A DNA stretch of 6,352 nt from Nitrososphaeraceae archaeon (GTDB taxonomy: Archaea > Thermoproteota > Nitrososphaeria > Nitrososphaerales > Nitrososphaeraceae). Location of the stretch: NCBI GenBank assembly GCA_025936955.1, contig JAICSL010000108.1, positions 1 through 6,352 of the forward strand, given 5' to 3'. A model generated the notes under the pieces. That model was not told the DNA's origin, did not search any database, and saw only the letters and a program-made list of their open reading frames with translations. Numbering within the stretch: position 1 is the stretch's first letter; every line of letters begins with the position of its first letter. Of this stretch, positions 5,320 through 6,352 are shown in pieces. The position numbers and the translations under genes are program-made.

Positions 5320-5496
5320 ATGTCAGAATTTGATCATAAAAAAGAAATTGGAAAAAAGAACAGGTTACAGGACTATTATACATGGCACTACTGGGACAAT
5401 AATACTTACGAATCTACTAGGTTTGCTGAAAGCACAATTAGATGCGAATCTGAGAAATATGGGTCAATTAAGGCCTCAGAAACGAGAGTATGTTAA
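5320..5496 (+). CDS. Possible 58-residue small protein, unknown
   Basis: The ATG at 5320 lies about where transcription from the TATA box at 5288-5296 should begin. The frame ends with TAA three nucleotides before the ATG at 5500, spacing typical of an operon. The product is polar and charged, rich in Tyr/Trp (YYTWHYW), without a signal peptide or a recognised family. In-frame ATGs at 5299, 5308 and 5314 also exist; the last two, with 5320, form a tandem ATGTCA repeat (5308-5325), and 5299 would be upstream-adjacent to the TATA box. The +1 frame (about 5330 from TTG to TGA at 5510-5512) is also open and ends in a helix-like segment (PQKREYVKEWLN), so either frame, or a frameshifted remnant using both, is possible. 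Confidence 0.3.
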   Translation: MSEFDHKKEIGKKNRLQDYYTWHYWDNNTYESTRFAESTIRCESEKYGSIKASETRVC

Positions 5497-5499
5497 GGA

Positions 5500-6009
5500 A
5501 TGGTTAAATTGAGTAATATTTCAATAAAATCTATTCTAATAGTATTACTTCTGACAGCAGGTATTTTCAGTATTAGTACCAAGCTATTATCGTCGAATCT
5601 CACTTATGCTCAATCTTCTCCCACGCCTTCCTCCTCCACAGGTACTGGTGATTTGAAAAAAACAACAAGTGCAGGTGCTCTAGATATTCTCTTACAGATT
5701 TCTCCTCAACCAATTGGACATACAGATCCAACTTCATTTAAAATAAAATTTATGACAAAAGGAACTGATACAGTACAACCCCATATAGATTATGATGTTA
5801 TAATCAATGATAGTAATGGCAAACAAGTGTTTCAAGCTTCAGAATTAGCAGGTCAGCAAGGTAAACCACTTCATACAGCAGAAGGTATTGTAACAATACC
5901 TTATACATTTCAAAGCGCAGGAGACTACTCCATCAACGTAACAATATATGGAATTCTTTTTAGCCCAATCAAACCTGAATTCGCAGATTTCACAATTAAA
6001 GTAGCATAG
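5500..6009 (+). CDS. Small secreted beta-rich protein
   Basis: This is a 169-residue exported protein. A signal peptide spans about 1-38 (basic start, hydrophobic core ILIVLLLTAGIF, cleavage near TYAQ), followed by a Ser/Thr/Pro-rich spacer (39-57). A single beta-rich domain (about 60-168) contains SPQPIG, FKIKF, the HIDYDVIIND block (95-104), GKPLHTAEG (121-129) and a PEFADFTIKV end. There is no C-terminal membrane helix or lipobox Cys, so it is probably released or held by other surface proteins. By eye the domain resembles the repeated beta segment of the exported protein at 2620-4179 and the second domain of the cupredoxin. H74, H95 and H125 could bind metal, but no known site is formed. 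The ATG at 5500 is used; AAGGA abuts it, and a TTG at 5509 is a less likely start. It is probably transcribed from the TATA box at 5288-5296. Confidence 0.75.
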   Translation: MVKLSNISIKSILIVLLLTAGIFSISTKLLSSNLTYAQSSPTPSSSTGTGDLKKTTSAGALDILLQISPQPIGHTDPTSFKIKFMTKGTDTVQPHIDYDVIINDSNGKQVFQASELAGQQGKPLHTAEGIVTIPYTFQSAGDYSINVTIYGILFSPIKPEFADFTIKVA

Positions 6010-6030
6010 AATCATTTTGTAAATAGTTAT

Positions 6031-6095
6031 CTATCAGGTAAACAATTATTGAAGTCTATTTTATTAGAACTTTGGCCATGTATAATACCTGATAG
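6031..6095. repeat. 10-bp inverted repeat after the secreted gene
   Basis: CTATCAGGTA (6031-6040) and TACCTGATAG (6086-6095) are exact reverse complements with a 45-nt spacer that includes a T-rich tract (6055-6063). It could fold at the 3' end of the upstream mRNA or be a binding-site pair. The right arm abuts a TATA-like sequence (GTATAATA, about 6080-6087). Confidence 0.35.
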
Positions 6096-6108
6096 GTTCC
6101 ACTATAAG

Positions 6109-6312
6109 ATGTGCCAAACGAATCTGAGAAAAATACAAATTCGACAAAATGATCAAATTAGAGTAATCTCATTAGTGTAAAGCGTGAGATGGTTTGAAGT
6201 TTTAGAAAAAGATGCTGAAGCGCGGTTTTGAGTTTTCATAGAATACTCTAGAGAGTGGCTTACAAGAGGAAAGCACAAAAGAAAAGAAAATAATAATGTC
6301 TGTAAATTATAA
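6109..6312 (+). pseudogene. Possible decayed frame with two stops
   Basis: One frame from the ATG at 6109 runs to a TAA at 6310-6312 with only two internal stops (TAA 6178-6180, TGA 6229-6231). Its translation looks protein-like, for example VRWFEVLEKDAEARF before the second stop and VFIEYSREWLTRGKHKRKEN after it. A TATA-like box at about 6080-6087 lies 22-29 nt upstream. Two stops in about 65 codons is fewer than expected but not decisive. I recognise no family, and the stretch may be ordinary spacer. Confidence 0.2.
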
Positions 6313-6352
6313 TAAAATGAAAATAGTAGACCTTACACTTGAAATTACTTCA
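6296..6352 (+). CDS. Start of a cyclase/formamidase-like gene (partial)
   Basis: The frame from the ATG at 6296 stays open for 19 codons to the window edge (MSVNYNKMKIVDLTLEITS). The segment MKIVDLTLEI resembles the usual N-terminus of the putative cyclase family (kynurenine-formamidase-like, PF04199), which typically begins with a short strand and an 'I-D-L-(T/S)' motif; those enzymes are metal-dependent hydrolases. The second ATG at 6317 would give a start more typical of that family. The metal-binding HxGTHxD motif lies beyond the window, so the assignment rests on ten residues. No clear ribosome binding site or TATA box is visible upstream. Confidence 0.45.
   Translation, partial: MSVNYNKMKIVDLTLEITS

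Noticed and set aside
5330..5512. 60-residue frame from a TTG start, overlapping the 58-residue frame
   Set aside because: Not listed as its own gene: it needs a TTG start 10 bases after the better-placed ATG and overlaps the start of the secreted gene. It is kept as an alternative in the small-gene entry.

Overview
The window is AT-rich (about one third G+C by eye, not computed) and looks archaeal, most likely from an ammonia-oxidising thaumarchaeon (Nitrososphaeria) of the low-GC, low-coding-density 'Candidatus Nitrosocosmicus' type. The reasons are: a membrane-anchored blue copper (plastocyanin-type) protein; a secreted protein ending in a PEFP motif, a transmembrane helix and a basic tail; signal peptides ending in 'AYAD' or 'TYAQ'; A/T-rich boxes about 23-27 nt upstream of some start codons, which suggests leaderless transcripts; and long, poorly coding spacers. 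The genus is an inference, since there is no rRNA or other marker here.

Layout. Positions 1-1419 hold no convincing full-length gene. They contain several inverted repeats, one possible 51-residue secreted or membrane peptide (338-493, +), and a possible decayed gene on the minus strand (about 1026-1377). Two minus-strand genes follow, 24 nt apart and probably co-transcribed: a 519-residue surface protein of unknown function (2620-4179), then a cupredoxin (1420-2595). A 437-nt divergent spacer (4180-4616) carries candidate promoters for both directions, a duplicated 10-mer next to both A/T-rich boxes, and several dyads. A 194-residue ArsR-like winged-helix regulator (4617-5201, +) comes next. 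After a strong 13-bp inverted repeat and a TATA-like box there is a possible 58-residue small gene (5320-5496), then a 169-residue secreted protein (5500-6009). A weak, possibly decayed open stretch (6109-6312) precedes the first 19 codons of a gene that runs off the window at 6352. Its start resembles the putative cyclase / kynurenine-formamidase family.

How the parts may work together. Three exported proteins are clustered around one regulator. By eye, all three contain a similar beta-rich segment (a Pro-containing entry strand, alternating hydrophobic strands, then Y/F-D-x-x-I). It occurs twice in the 519-residue protein, once after the copper domain of the cupredoxin, and as nearly the whole mature 169-residue protein. 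The reading I favour is a cell-surface copper/redox module under local transcriptional control. The copper site is visible in the sequence; the functional link between the genes is inference. No rRNA, tRNA, CRISPR array, insertion sequence or transposase was recognised.
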